From: an uncultured Bacilli bacterium
Lineage (GTDB): Bacteria > Bacillota_I > Bacilli_A > RF39 > UBA660
Length of the DNA: 64,000 bases
Direction of reading: 5' to 3'
Assembly: GCA_934098385.1 (NCBI GenBank)
Contig: CAKOOJ010000005.1
Coordinates: 1 to 64,000, forward strand
Below are positions 44,914-53,680 of this stretch, piece by piece. The notes under the pieces were generated by a model that was given only the letters and a program-made list of their open reading frames with translations, made no database searches and was not told where the DNA came from. Numbering within the stretch: position 1 is the first letter of the stretch; every line of letters starts with the position of its first letter. A program made the position numbers and the translations under genes.

Positions 44914-46005
44914 TTAGTTAAATATTATAGATATATTATTTATCTTATTTTTATGTTCTTTTATAAACTTATCATATATATTTATAATACTATTTATTCT
45001 ATCCTCTTTATCCTTTAAAGCATTTTTATAATATTTTTTTACATCAATTAGCAACTCATCTATATTCTGATTATCTTCATATACATAATCATTTAATAAT
45101 TTATTTAATTTATTTTTTATATCTCTATATTGTAATAAGTTTTCATGATTTTCATCTATAGCATTCGTATCAACATAATATCCTAATGTAAATTCATCTT
45201 TAATATCCTTACTTGTACTTGTTATTTTATCATAACTTACTACCTTAGGATCTTTATATTCAAAATTATCTAAATATTGCCACAAAACATATGCCTTTTG
45301 AAAATCAGGTTGCCTCAATATCAAATTTGTCTTTCTAATCGGATTGCTAACCAAAGAACATCCTATCAATTCTTTTATCATTTCTGTTGTTCTAAAACCA
45401 CTTATTACTTCATAACATGACATTATTCTATTTTTATAATCACTACCATATTCATTTAAATCAATTTTATTTTCTTCATTCATCTTAAGTTCAATATTTA
45501 TACTTTTATTTTTTATTTTAGTTTTTGCATTATAAGTAACACTTTTTTTTACTTCTTTGTTACTTACTAAATCTAAATTTTCAAGTTGTCTATTAATAAA
45601 TGATTCTAATCTTAAAACCAATGTATATATAAATCTATTTTCGTATAAATCAGTAGTATCTTCCTTATGTACATTTAATAATTTCTTAGGAATTACATCC
45701 CCATTAGAATCAATATCTTGTATATTTTCACTATGTTGTGCCAAATGTTTTATAGTTTCTTGGGAAACTCTTTTTGTTTTTTCCACAATTACAACATCTT
45801 CCTCTTGAACTATAAATCTTCTAGGATTTCTAACTATTTTATCTAAACTAGGTAATGTATCTTCCAAAACATCTAACCATTTATAATCGATTTTAGTTTC
45901 TTTAATATCTGAAACACAAACAAAATTTGCATCTGTATTTGCTAAAAATGTATCAAGTTCACTCATATTAATATTATAGACAACATCTTTTATATTCTTC
46001 AACAT
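44914..46005 (-). CDS. DUF2357 protein (McrC-related, no visible nuclease)
   Basis: 363 residues. YENRFIYTLVLRLESFI (about 117-133) is the DUF2357 core, and the neighbouring McrB-like ATPase supports relation to McrBC partners. A PD-(D/E)xK nuclease motif, expected at the C-terminus of McrC, is not recognised; the tail (about 290-363) is helical and charged. It starts 7 nt after the ATPase gene ends. Likely an adaptor or regulator of the ATPase. Confidence 0.75.
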   Translation of the reverse strand: MLKNIKDVVYNINMSELDTFLANTDANFVCVSDIKETKIDYKWLDVLEDTLPSLDKIVRNPRRFIVQEEDVVIVEKTKRVSQETIKHLAQHSENIQDIDSNGDVIPKKLLNVHKEDTTDLYENRFIYTLVLRLESFINRQLENLDLVSNKEVKKSVTYNAKTKIKNKSINIELKMNEENKIDLNEYGSDYKNRIMSCYEVISGFRTTEMIKELIGCSLVSNPIRKTNLILRQPDFQKAYVLWQYLDNFEYKDPKVVSYDKITSTSKDIKDEFTLGYYVDTNAIDENHENLLQYRDIKNKLNKLLNDYVYEDNQNIDELLIDVKKYYKNALKDKEDRINSIINIYDKFIKEHKNKINNISIIFN

Positions 46006-46012
46006 AATTCAC

Positions 46013-47521
46013 CTACATAGATTTTTTTAATCTTAATATAAAGTCTTTACATTTATTCATATTTTCTTTACCAAAATGTACATTTAAATAATTAATAAAT
46101 TCGTCTAATTCATTTTTTATAAATGCTAAGTTTAATTGTTCAAACTTTCTAAGTATTTTACTTGCTATTAAATAATCAATAGCATCAATCTCTGTTCCAC
46201 CACACGCAACGTAACTAGGTACAAAATCACTAATTTGTTTCATGATACGATTACCAAATGAAATTCTAAAATGCTCTATAACATATTGATCTAATTCGTC
46301 AAGTTTTTTTAACATTTCATCACTAACTGGATATTTCTTTTGTGCTTCAGTAAATAGATTTTCAAAATACTCATCACTTATATTAATTCCATCAACTTTA
46401 GGAACATCAAATTTTGCACATTTTTCATTTATATCAATTGGCATTGCTCTATCGTAAACTTTATCAGTAACCATAAATGTTGAATCATCATTATTAATTG
46501 TACCAATATACCACATGTTACCAGGTAACGTGAAATTACCATTTACAATTTTTTTAGGATCATTCTCCCATGGAGTTGCAACTAAATTAACAACCCATTC
46601 TTTTTTTGATGGCATTTCCATAATAGATAACATTTCTGCAAAATAATATTCAACACGTGCTATATTCATTTCATCAAGAATAGTTACATAAATTTTATCA
46701 TTATAAGTTGCTTCATACATCTTACTTAATAATTCTGTTTCATTAAATCTTTTTGTAAATTCATTGAAATAGCCAAATAATTCTGTTCTATCTCTCCAAG
46801 ATGGTTGTACTGGTGCAATTACAGAATCATTTCCTAAAAAATGTCCAAATGCGTATGCTAAAGATGTTTTACCTGTACCACTTATACCTTGTAATATAAT
46901 AAGTCTACTTGCTCCGAACGCAGATATAAAAAGTCTAATTAAATCTGGTGTATAATAAAGTCCTAATACACTTGCCGAATAATTTCTAAATCTATCACAT
47001 ATTTGTTCTAAAGTTAGATTATTATCAAATGGTTTGTCCGGTTTATAATTAGACCAAACTTCATCCAATTTTGTAAGTTTATAAAATCTACTTTCTCCTT
47101 TACCAATCTTTGTAATAGGATTCCCATTTTCATCTAATTCATTTCCTGCATCTTCAGCCATTGTCATTAATTTATCATTTTCTTGTTTTAATTTAATCAT
47201 ATCATAATTAAGTTTCTCAACTTCTTCAAGCAAAGAATCTTGTTCATGACTTTTTCTAACAACTTTCATTATTTTCTTTACTATATAAAATATTAAATAT
47301 GCAAAAAGTGCTAAAAGCAAAACTAAACAAATAACAGATATAATAACAAATATAGTACTTACATCTTCTTTATACTCTTTTATAATCTCACCATACTTAA
47401 CAATATTTAACATTTCAACTAAACCATTAAATATTGATTTAAAAATAGATACTAACCCCTCGAAAAAAGGAGTTAAAAAATCAACAAAAAACTTACCATA
47501 ATTATTCATAATAACACTCAC
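46013..47521 (-). CDS. membrane-anchored McrB-like AAA+ ATPase
   Basis: 502 residues from a GTG that overlaps the previous stop (GTGA), or 498 from the ATG at 47509. One or two hydrophobic helices (about 54-84) and a coiled coil (90-122) precede the AAA+ module. Walker A GISGTGKT at 212-219, DEMN (Walker B) at about 283, sensor GTINNDD at about 340 and an arginine in VYDRAM. The DEMN signature is that of McrB/dynein-like AAA+ proteins. It lacks the DNA-reading domain of McrB and instead carries a membrane anchor. Confidence 0.82.
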   Translation of the reverse strand: MSVIMNNYGKFFVDFLTPFFEGLVSIFKSIFNGLVEMLNIVKYGEIIKEYKEDVSTIFVIISVICLVLLLALFAYLIFYIVKKIMKVVRKSHEQDSLLEEVEKLNYDMIKLKQENDKLMTMAEDAGNELDENGNPITKIGKGESRFYKLTKLDEVWSNYKPDKPFDNNLTLEQICDRFRNYSASVLGLYYTPDLIRLFISAFGASRLIILQGISGTGKTSLAYAFGHFLGNDSVIAPVQPSWRDRTELFGYFNEFTKRFNETELLSKMYEATYNDKIYVTILDEMNIARVEYYFAEMLSIMEMPSKKEWVVNLVATPWENDPKKIVNGNFTLPGNMWYIGTINNDDSTFMVTDKVYDRAMPIDINEKCAKFDVPKVDGINISDEYFENLFTEAQKKYPVSDEMLKKLDELDQYVIEHFRISFGNRIMKQISDFVPSYVACGGTEIDAIDYLIASKILRKFEQLNLAFIKNELDEFINYLNVHFGKENMNKCKDFILRLKKSM

Positions 47522-48645
47522 TTTCTACCTAATAATTCTTTTTCATTAATTTTATTTTGTAAATCTTTAACAATAAAATTCATATTCATATCTTTCCAAA
47601 TTTCAATATATTTTTCATTTTTACTTAAAAATTCCTCAGGAACAATAATATTTTTCAAATTCATAAACATATTATAATTATTTGTTTCAATACCATCATT
47701 AACCTCAACAAATATATTAATATTTTTATCACAAATTTTATTAACCATATCAAAATTATCCTTTATATCATTATAATCTACTAAAAACTTAATATTATTA
47801 ACAACAACATTATTTCTCTTTATCATATAATCTAATATCTTATCATCAAGTATCTCTTCTTTAGTAATTTTAAATAATATTTTCTTATTAATTCCATTTT
47901 TTAACAATTTAAATACAGTAAAATATACTAAATCATAAGATATACCATTTAATATATTAAAAATATTAATTTTATTATTTACAATATTAATATCAAGTTC
48001 ATTATAATTATTTAATTTATCTATCTCATATTCATACAAAACTTTATAATAGTTATCATTATCATTTATTTTTATAAAAGTATTATGACTATCATTTGTA
48101 CTAAGTTTATTAATATTATTATTAAATTCCGAATTTTTTAATAATATATCTTTTATATTTTGTATTAATATAACAAGATCTTTTTCTTTCTTAAATTTAA
48201 TATCTTTAAAATTATCAATAATATTATTTATATATTTTTCTATTTTTTTTGGATTATCAACATTATTAAAATTTTCTTCATATAGTTTTAAACTTAAATA
48301 ATATAAAACAGTTAAATAAAGTATAGTATCTTCTTCATTTGTTATTTTATAAAGTATATTATTATTTTCATAATAATCAATAATAGATAATAATATTGTT
48401 TTTAACTTTCTATTAATCTTATTATTAAATTTAATAAATTTATCTATTTTACTAAAATCATTTTTACAATATAAAAAATATTTTTCAAAATAAATATTAG
48501 TAATAGATTTTATTATATCTTTAAATTCAGTATTATTTTTCCATATATTATTATTAGTAAATTCTATATTGTTTTCTAAATTTATAAGAATAATATTAAG
48601 ATTCTCTTTAGAACTTATTATATATTTATCTATAATATCATTCAT
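47518..48645 (-). CDS. helical/mixed protein of unknown function, first gene of AAA+ operon
   Basis: 375 residues, rich in Asn/Ile/Lys, no signal peptide or membrane span. The first half is helical; the second half (about 230-370) alternates strands and helices (KKILFKITKEEILDD, NNIKFLVDYNDIKDN, INIFVEVNDGIE), so an enzyme- or sensor-like domain is possible. No family recognised. GAGGG precedes the ATG and the stop overlaps the next start. Confidence 0.7.
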   Translation of the reverse strand: MNDIIDKYIISSKENLNIILINLENNIEFTNNNIWKNNTEFKDIIKSITNIYFEKYFLYCKNDFSKIDKFIKFNNKINRKLKTILLSIIDYYENNNILYKITNEEDTILYLTVLYYLSLKLYEENFNNVDNPKKIEKYINNIIDNFKDIKFKKEKDLVILIQNIKDILLKNSEFNNNINKLSTNDSHNTFIKINDNDNYYKVLYEYEIDKLNNYNELDINIVNNKINIFNILNGISYDLVYFTVFKLLKNGINKKILFKITKEEILDDKILDYMIKRNNVVVNNIKFLVDYNDIKDNFDMVNKICDKNINIFVEVNDGIETNNYNMFMNLKNIIVPEEFLSKNEKYIEIWKDMNMNFIVKDLQNKINEKELLGRK

Positions 48646-48674
48646 ACTTAAGCCCTCTTCTCTATTCTATAGAA

Positions 48675-48703
48675 ATTATATCAAAATTATTTTAGGATAT
48701 CAA
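48675..48703 (-). promoter_or_regulatory. promoter of the AAA+/DUF2357 operon
   Basis: -35 TTGATA (48698-48703), 17-nt spacer, extended -10 TGA-TATAAT (48675-48683). Confidence 0.75.
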
Positions 48704-48721
48704 TATTATTTTTAATAAAAG

Positions 48722-48756
48722 AAAAAAATAAAAGATATTTTTTATTTTATATCTTT
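48722..48756 (-). terminator. terminator after ABC exporter operon
   Basis: AAAGATAT pairs with ATATCTTT (48749-48756 with 48731-48738) around an A/T loop and is followed by a T-rich tail on the minus strand. Confidence 0.7.
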
Positions 48757-48758
48757 CA

Positions 48759-50711
48759 TTAACTATTTTTGAATTGAGAATTATATAAATCTGCATAAAA
48801 TCCATTCTTATTCATTAATTCATCATGCGTACCTTGTTCTATTATGTTTCCTTCATTCATAACTAAAATTAAATCTGCATTTTTAATAGTTGATAATCTA
48901 TGTGCAATTATAAACGAAGTTCTACCATGCGTTAATTTATCCATTGCTATTTGAACTAATTCTTCTGTTCTTGTATCTACATTACTAGTAGCTTCATCTA
49001 ATATTAAGAATGGTGCATTTTTTATTAATCCTCTTGTAATTGTTAATAATTGTTTTTGCCCACCACTAATACTATCTCCATTATCTATAACAGAATCAAG
49101 TCCACCAGATAAAGTCTTTATAAAATGATCTATTCCTATAAATTTGCAAGCTTCTAATATTTCATTTTCACTTATGTTTTTGCTATTAAATTTTAAATTT
49201 TCCTTAATTGTTCCATTAAATAACCAAGTATCTTGTAATACCATAATAAATAAATCATGAATATTTTCCCTAGTTAAATCATGCACGCTAACATCATCAA
49301 TTAAAATATCACCACTTTTAATTTCATAAAATTTCATAAGCAAATTTACTAATGTAGTTTTTCCAGCACCAGTCGGACCAACTATTGCAACCTTTTCTCC
49401 TGGCTTAACTATTACATTAAAATCTTTTATTATTGTTTTATTATCATCATAACCAAATTTTACATTTTTAAATTCTATCTTACCTTTAACTTTATCTTTA
49501 TCTAGTTTACCTAGCAAATCTTTTTCATTAGTCATTTCTGTTTCATCTAAGAATTCAAATACTCTTTCACTAGCTGCTGCAACAGATTGTAAATTAGTCA
49601 TAGATTGTGCTATTTGAGAAAGTGGACTTGTAAATAATCTTACATATACCATAAATGCTATTATTACACCAAAAGTAATATTACCTTTCATAGTTAATAT
49701 AGCACCAACTATACATACCGCTACATATCCTAAATTTCCAACAAACATCATAATTGGTTGCATTAAACCAGAATAAAATGCACTCTTTCTATTTGAATTA
49801 TATAATTTACTATTTAATTTATTAAAATCTTTTATAGATTCTTTTTCACCATTGTATGCTTTTACTACATTATACCCCGCATAAACTTCTTCAATGTAAC
49901 CATTTAAATCTCCTAATTCTTTTTGTCTTTTTACAAAATATTTTTGACTATTTTTAAGAATTAACCCCATAAATATAAATCCAACAAGACTTGATAATAT
50001 AGCAGTTAATGCCATAGTACCATTTGTTATAAACATCATAATTATTGAACCTATAAATAACGTAACACTAGTAACTAATGTAGATAAACTATTATTCATA
50101 TTTTGATTTATAGTATCAACATCATTTGTTATTCTAGAAAGTATATCACCAGTCTCATGACTATCAAAATATTTAAGAGGTAACTTATTTATTTTTTTTG
50201 AAATACTAGTTCTTAATTTTTTAGCAAAATTATTTGATATTATAGTCATTATAACAGTCTCAATATAACTTAATATTGCGCTAATTAAATACAATGAACC
50301 TAATAGTATAGCAGTTCTTTTAACTTTAGTCATATTAATTTTTGGTTTAACTTTTTCATATATTGGCTTTGGTAAATTATCAAAATCTTTTAATAATTCT
50401 TTTTCATTTTTATCTTTACTACTTTGCATCAATTTACTGAATTTTTGCTTATCTTCTAAACTAATATTATCATCACTCATTATGTCTTTAATAACTTTTT
50501 CATTTATATTAGGTTTTATACCTTCTATAATTATATTAGTTAAATCAGATAATTTATTTGGAGAAACAAGAGCTAATATTGCACTTATCATTGCAAGTGT
50601 TAATGCAGTAACTACCAAATATCTCCATTTATCTAAACTTTTAAATAATCTTTTTATTGAAAGAGTAAAATTAGTGCTTTTTTCTGGTACTTTATTAATA
50701 TTTCTAGGCAT
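48759..50711 (-). CDS. ABC exporter half-transporter (canonical NBD)
   Basis: 650 residues: six membrane helices (type I exporter fold, with a long charged loop around 65-115) and a C-terminal NBD. Walker A GPTGAGKTTL, signature DSISGGQKQLL and Walker B LILDEATSNVD with the catalytic Glu are complete. It pairs with the 50711-52459 protein, which has a degenerate Walker B. Together they form a BmrCD/LmrCD/TM287-288-type heterodimeric drug or lipid exporter. Its start shares one base with the partner's stop. Confidence 0.92.
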   Translation of the reverse strand: MPRNINKVPEKSTNFTLSIKRLFKSLDKWRYLVVTALTLAMISAILALVSPNKLSDLTNIIIEGIKPNINEKVIKDIMSDDNISLEDKQKFSKLMQSSKDKNEKELLKDFDNLPKPIYEKVKPKINMTKVKRTAILLGSLYLISAILSYIETVIMTIISNNFAKKLRTSISKKINKLPLKYFDSHETGDILSRITNDVDTINQNMNNSLSTLVTSVTLFIGSIIMMFITNGTMALTAILSSLVGFIFMGLILKNSQKYFVKRQKELGDLNGYIEEVYAGYNVVKAYNGEKESIKDFNKLNSKLYNSNRKSAFYSGLMQPIMMFVGNLGYVAVCIVGAILTMKGNITFGVIIAFMVYVRLFTSPLSQIAQSMTNLQSVAAASERVFEFLDETEMTNEKDLLGKLDKDKVKGKIEFKNVKFGYDDNKTIIKDFNVIVKPGEKVAIVGPTGAGKTTLVNLLMKFYEIKSGDILIDDVSVHDLTRENIHDLFIMVLQDTWLFNGTIKENLKFNSKNISENEILEACKFIGIDHFIKTLSGGLDSVIDNGDSISGGQKQLLTITRGLIKNAPFLILDEATSNVDTRTEELVQIAMDKLTHGRTSFIIAHRLSTIKNADLILVMNEGNIIEQGTHDELMNKNGFYADLYNSQFKNS

Positions 50712-52459
50712 TATAATTCCTCCTCTTTTAATTGTGATAAAGCAATTTCTTTATAAATTTTACAAGTTTTTAATAATTCTTCATGTGTTCCAATTCCAAC
50801 ACATTTTCCTTTATCCAATACAACAATTTTATCAGCATGCATAATAGTACCTATTCTTTGAGCAACTATCATACTTGTCGCATCTTTAGTATATTTTTTT
50901 AATTCTTTTCTCAAAACATAGTCCGTTTTATAATCAAGTGCTGAAAAAGAATCATCAAATATATATATTTCTGGATTTTTGTATATAGCTCTTGCAATAG
51001 CAATTCTTTGTTTTTGACCACCGGATACATTAGTTCCACCTCTTGCAATGTGTGAATCATATGTCTTATCCATTTTTTCTACAAAATCTTTTGCCTGTGC
51101 AACTTTTACTGCTTCCTTTATCTTGTCTACACTATGTTTCTTACCATTATCTCCGTAAGATACATTCGATTTAACAGTACCGGTAAACATTACTGCTTTT
51201 TGTGGAACATAACCAATCTTGTTATGTAATTCCTCTAAAGTATAATCTTTAACATTAATACCATCAATTAAAATTTCACCATCTGTTGCATCATAAAATC
51301 TAGGTACTAAATTTATTAAACTACTTTTCCCACTTCCAGTAGAACCTATAAAAGCAATTACTTCACCTCTATTAACTTTAAAAGATATATTTTCTAACAT
51401 ATATTCATCAGCATCTGGATATTTAAACGAAACATTTTTAAACTCAACAGTTCCAACCAAATTAGTTGGTTTATATCCACTACCATCTTTTATACTTAAT
51501 TCTTCATCTAACACTTCATTAATTCTTTTAGCTGAAACACTAGCTCTAGGCCATATCATAAATATCATAGCTAACATTAAAAATGACATAATAACTTGCA
51601 TACCATAACTAGTAAATACAACCATATTGCTAAATAATGTAATCTTATCTAACATACTAGCCCTATCAATTAAATAAGCTCCAATAAAATATATACCAAG
51701 CGTTAATGAATTCATTACAATATTCATTATTGGCATCAATATACTAAAAACTTTTTGATTAAATAACTGTGTATTTGTAAGTTCATTATTCACTTTACTA
51801 AATCTATTCTCCATAAATTTTTCTGCATTAAATGCACGAACAACTCTAATACCACTTAAATTTTCTTCAGTTACAGAATTAACCTTATCAATCAATTTTT
51901 GTACTATTTCAAATCTTGGGAACACTATTATCATAAGTATTCCAATAGTAACTAATAATATTAATACACATACACCGACTAGCATACTCCACTTAATACT
52001 TTTATCTATTATCTTACTTATAGCCCAAATAGCCATAATTGGTGCTTTAATTATCATTTGAAGTCCCATAGCAATTACCATTTCTAATTGAGTAATATCA
52101 TTAGTAGTTCTAGTAATTAAACTACTAACATTATATTTTTTTATTTCTCCAGTACTAAAACATAATACTTTATTAAATATTTTACTTCTCAAATTAAATG
52201 AAAAGTTAGCTGATATTATACTTGCAAAATAACCAACTACAACTGCACTTATTAAACTACCAAAAGCACAACCCAACATATATAATCCTTTTACAATTAT
52301 ATCATTAAACTTACTTCCTTCTGTTTGTATTAATCTAGTTATATCTGTCATATAATCTGGTAATTTTAAATCCAAATAAACTTGTAAAACTATAAATACT
52401 ATACAACATAATATATATAATATATCCTTCTTTTTAAAATTTTTAAATATTTTTATCAT
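50711..52459 (-). CDS. ABC exporter half-transporter (degenerate NBD)
   Basis: 582 residues, six membrane helices then an NBD. Walker A GSTGSGKSSL and signature NVSGGQKQRIAIARAIY are intact, but Walker B reads IFDDSFSALD, with Asp instead of the catalytic Glu. This is the classic asymmetry of heterodimeric exporters. It overlaps marR by 17 nt and its partner by 1 nt. Confidence 0.92.
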   Translation of the reverse strand: MIKIFKNFKKKDILYILCCIVFIVLQVYLDLKLPDYMTDITRLIQTEGSKFNDIIVKGLYMLGCAFGSLISAVVVGYFASIISANFSFNLRSKIFNKVLCFSTGEIKKYNVSSLITRTTNDITQLEMVIAMGLQMIIKAPIMAIWAISKIIDKSIKWSMLVGVCVLILLVTIGILMIIVFPRFEIVQKLIDKVNSVTEENLSGIRVVRAFNAEKFMENRFSKVNNELTNTQLFNQKVFSILMPIMNIVMNSLTLGIYFIGAYLIDRASMLDKITLFSNMVVFTSYGMQVIMSFLMLAMIFMIWPRASVSAKRINEVLDEELSIKDGSGYKPTNLVGTVEFKNVSFKYPDADEYMLENISFKVNRGEVIAFIGSTGSGKSSLINLVPRFYDATDGEILIDGINVKDYTLEELHNKIGYVPQKAVMFTGTVKSNVSYGDNGKKHSVDKIKEAVKVAQAKDFVEKMDKTYDSHIARGGTNVSGGQKQRIAIARAIYKNPEIYIFDDSFSALDYKTDYVLRKELKKYTKDATSMIVAQRIGTIMHADKIVVLDKGKCVGIGTHEELLKTCKIYKEIALSQLKEEEL

Positions 52460-52901
52460 TAATATCCTCTTTTCTATTAAGTATATTATCTCCTAACAAC
52501 TTATATAATTTAATAAATTCATCTATTTCTTTTACATCAATATTATTAACTAAATTTTCTAAATATCTTTTTTCAGATTTCTTAAGATCATCTATTACTT
52601 TATTAGCGGATTTATTGATTATTATTTTCTGTTTTCTTTTATCACTATCATCAACTTCTATACTAATTAGTTTTTTCTCTAACAAACTATTTATTGATTT
52701 TGAAACATAAGCTTTAGATACTTTACTAAAATTTACTACATCTTTAGCATTTATAATATCTTTATTATTAGACAAAACAAGTAACGTATTTGCTTCAAAC
52801 CAATTTAATTTATTTCTTTCTGCAACTACTTTGATAGTATCGTTATAACTACAACCTACTAATCTAGACAATTTAACTATATCTATTAAATTATTATCCA
52901 T
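52443..52901 (-). CDS. MarR-family transcriptional regulator
   Basis: 152 residues from the ATG at 52901 (AGGTGATATT site; the seven-codon longer GTG form is unlikely). Winged-helix MarR fold: NAKDVVNFSKVSKAYVSKSINSLLEKKLISIEVDDSDKRKQKIII holds helix-turn-helix and wing with the DxRxxxI motif. First gene of the operon it probably represses, with the palindromic operator between promoter and start. Confidence 0.9.
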   Translation of the reverse strand: MDNNLIDIVKLSRLVGCSYNDTIKVVAERNKLNWFEANTLLVLSNNKDIINAKDVVNFSKVSKAYVSKSINSLLEKKLISIEVDDSDKRKQKIIINKSANKVIDDLKKSEKRYLENLVNNIDVKEIDEFIKLYKLLGDNILNRKEDINDKNI

Positions 52902-52909
52902 AATATCAC

Positions 52910-52937
52910 CTAGATAGTTCACTAGTAAACTATCTAG
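52910..52937. promoter_or_regulatory. MarR operator palindrome
   Basis: CTAGATAGTT (52910-52919) and AACTATCTAG (52928-52937) form a perfect 10-bp inverted repeat with an 8-nt spacer, located at the transcription start between the promoter and the marR ATG. Confidence 0.85.
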
Positions 52938-52942
52938 ATTTA

Positions 52943-52970
52943 ATTATACTGAAATATTATTATAAGTCAA
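52943..52970 (-). promoter_or_regulatory. promoter of marR-ABC operon
   Basis: -35 TTGACT (52965-52970), 16-nt spacer, -10 TATAAT (52943-52948), immediately upstream of the operator. Confidence 0.8.
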
Positions 52971-52979
52971 TAATAAAAT

Positions 52980-53052
52980 TAGGACGTTTAATTATATTGA
53001 ATATAACGGATCAACCAAATTTTTTTTAGAAAGGATTTTATTAAACGTCCTA
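52980..53052. repeat. 73-bp element with 13-bp perfect inverted ends
   Basis: TAGGACGTTTAAT (52980-52992) is exactly inverted at 53040-53052. The centre is AT-rich, with a GATCAA stretch. It may be a long hairpin RNA or a tiny non-autonomous element. Its arm shares ACGTTT-AAT with the arm of the inverted repeat at 35217. Confidence 0.7.
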
Positions 53053-53178
53053 GTTGTATATATTAAAGCATAATTCATAAAAAAAGAAGACTATATCGTA
53101 TCAAAAAAAACGACAATATTTGACAAACATAAATTAATATACAATTAGAATTACTACATAAGATATAATGTGATAATT

Positions 53179-53623
53179 ATGAAATATAAAATAATTAAAT
53201 ATTTTTATATCTTATTTGCAATAATATTAGGTAGTATAATTGGATTAGTAGTTAATGATTTATAGTTATTACAGTATTATTAATAAACCAATATTAGCAC
53301 CTCCTAAAATATTATTTCCTATTATGCGGTCTATAATATATTTACTTATGAGAATTAGTTACAAATGATATAAAGATAATAATGATTATAGTATTATATA
53401 TTACGTACAATTATTTGTTAATGTAATATGGATTATTATATCCTTTAAATTTAAACTACTACTATTAAGTTTACTATGGATTATATTATTAGATATATTA
53501 ATTATAATTTTATTAATAGAGTTTTATAAGAAAAATAAATTATGTCGTTATTTAAATATATCCTACTTAATATGGAATTTATTTGCTACTTATTTAATGT
53601 TTGGTATTTATTTATTAAATTAA
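53179..53623 (+). pseudogene. tspO: broken TspO/MBR family membrane protein
   Basis: The frame starting at 53179 (MKYKIIKYFYILFAI) stops at TAG after 28 codons. A shift then recovers SIINKPILAPPKILFPI, followed by an in-frame TGA after RISYK and a long intact tail (VQLFVNVIWIIISFKFK, LIWNLFATYLMFGIYLL). These pieces line up with TspO in order: PPKxxFPxxW, WxxxF and YLxFGxYLLN. At least one frameshift, one stop and a lost Trp in the FPxxW motif are visible, so it should not make a full protein. Confidence 0.85.
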
Positions 53624-53680
53624 CTTTCTTTGCTTAATTTTTTTTATTTAATTTAATATTATTAATTAGGTGATTATATT

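Noticed and set aside
43600..48645. Calling the operon a McrBC restriction system
   Set aside because: The ATPase has a membrane anchor and the DUF2357 protein lacks a recognisable nuclease motif; no methylation-reading domain is seen.
53179..53623. TGA read as tryptophan (Mollicutes code) in the tspO region
   Set aside because: Tryptophan is TGG and TGA ends genes elsewhere (for example at 47518-47520); the frameshift would remain anyway.
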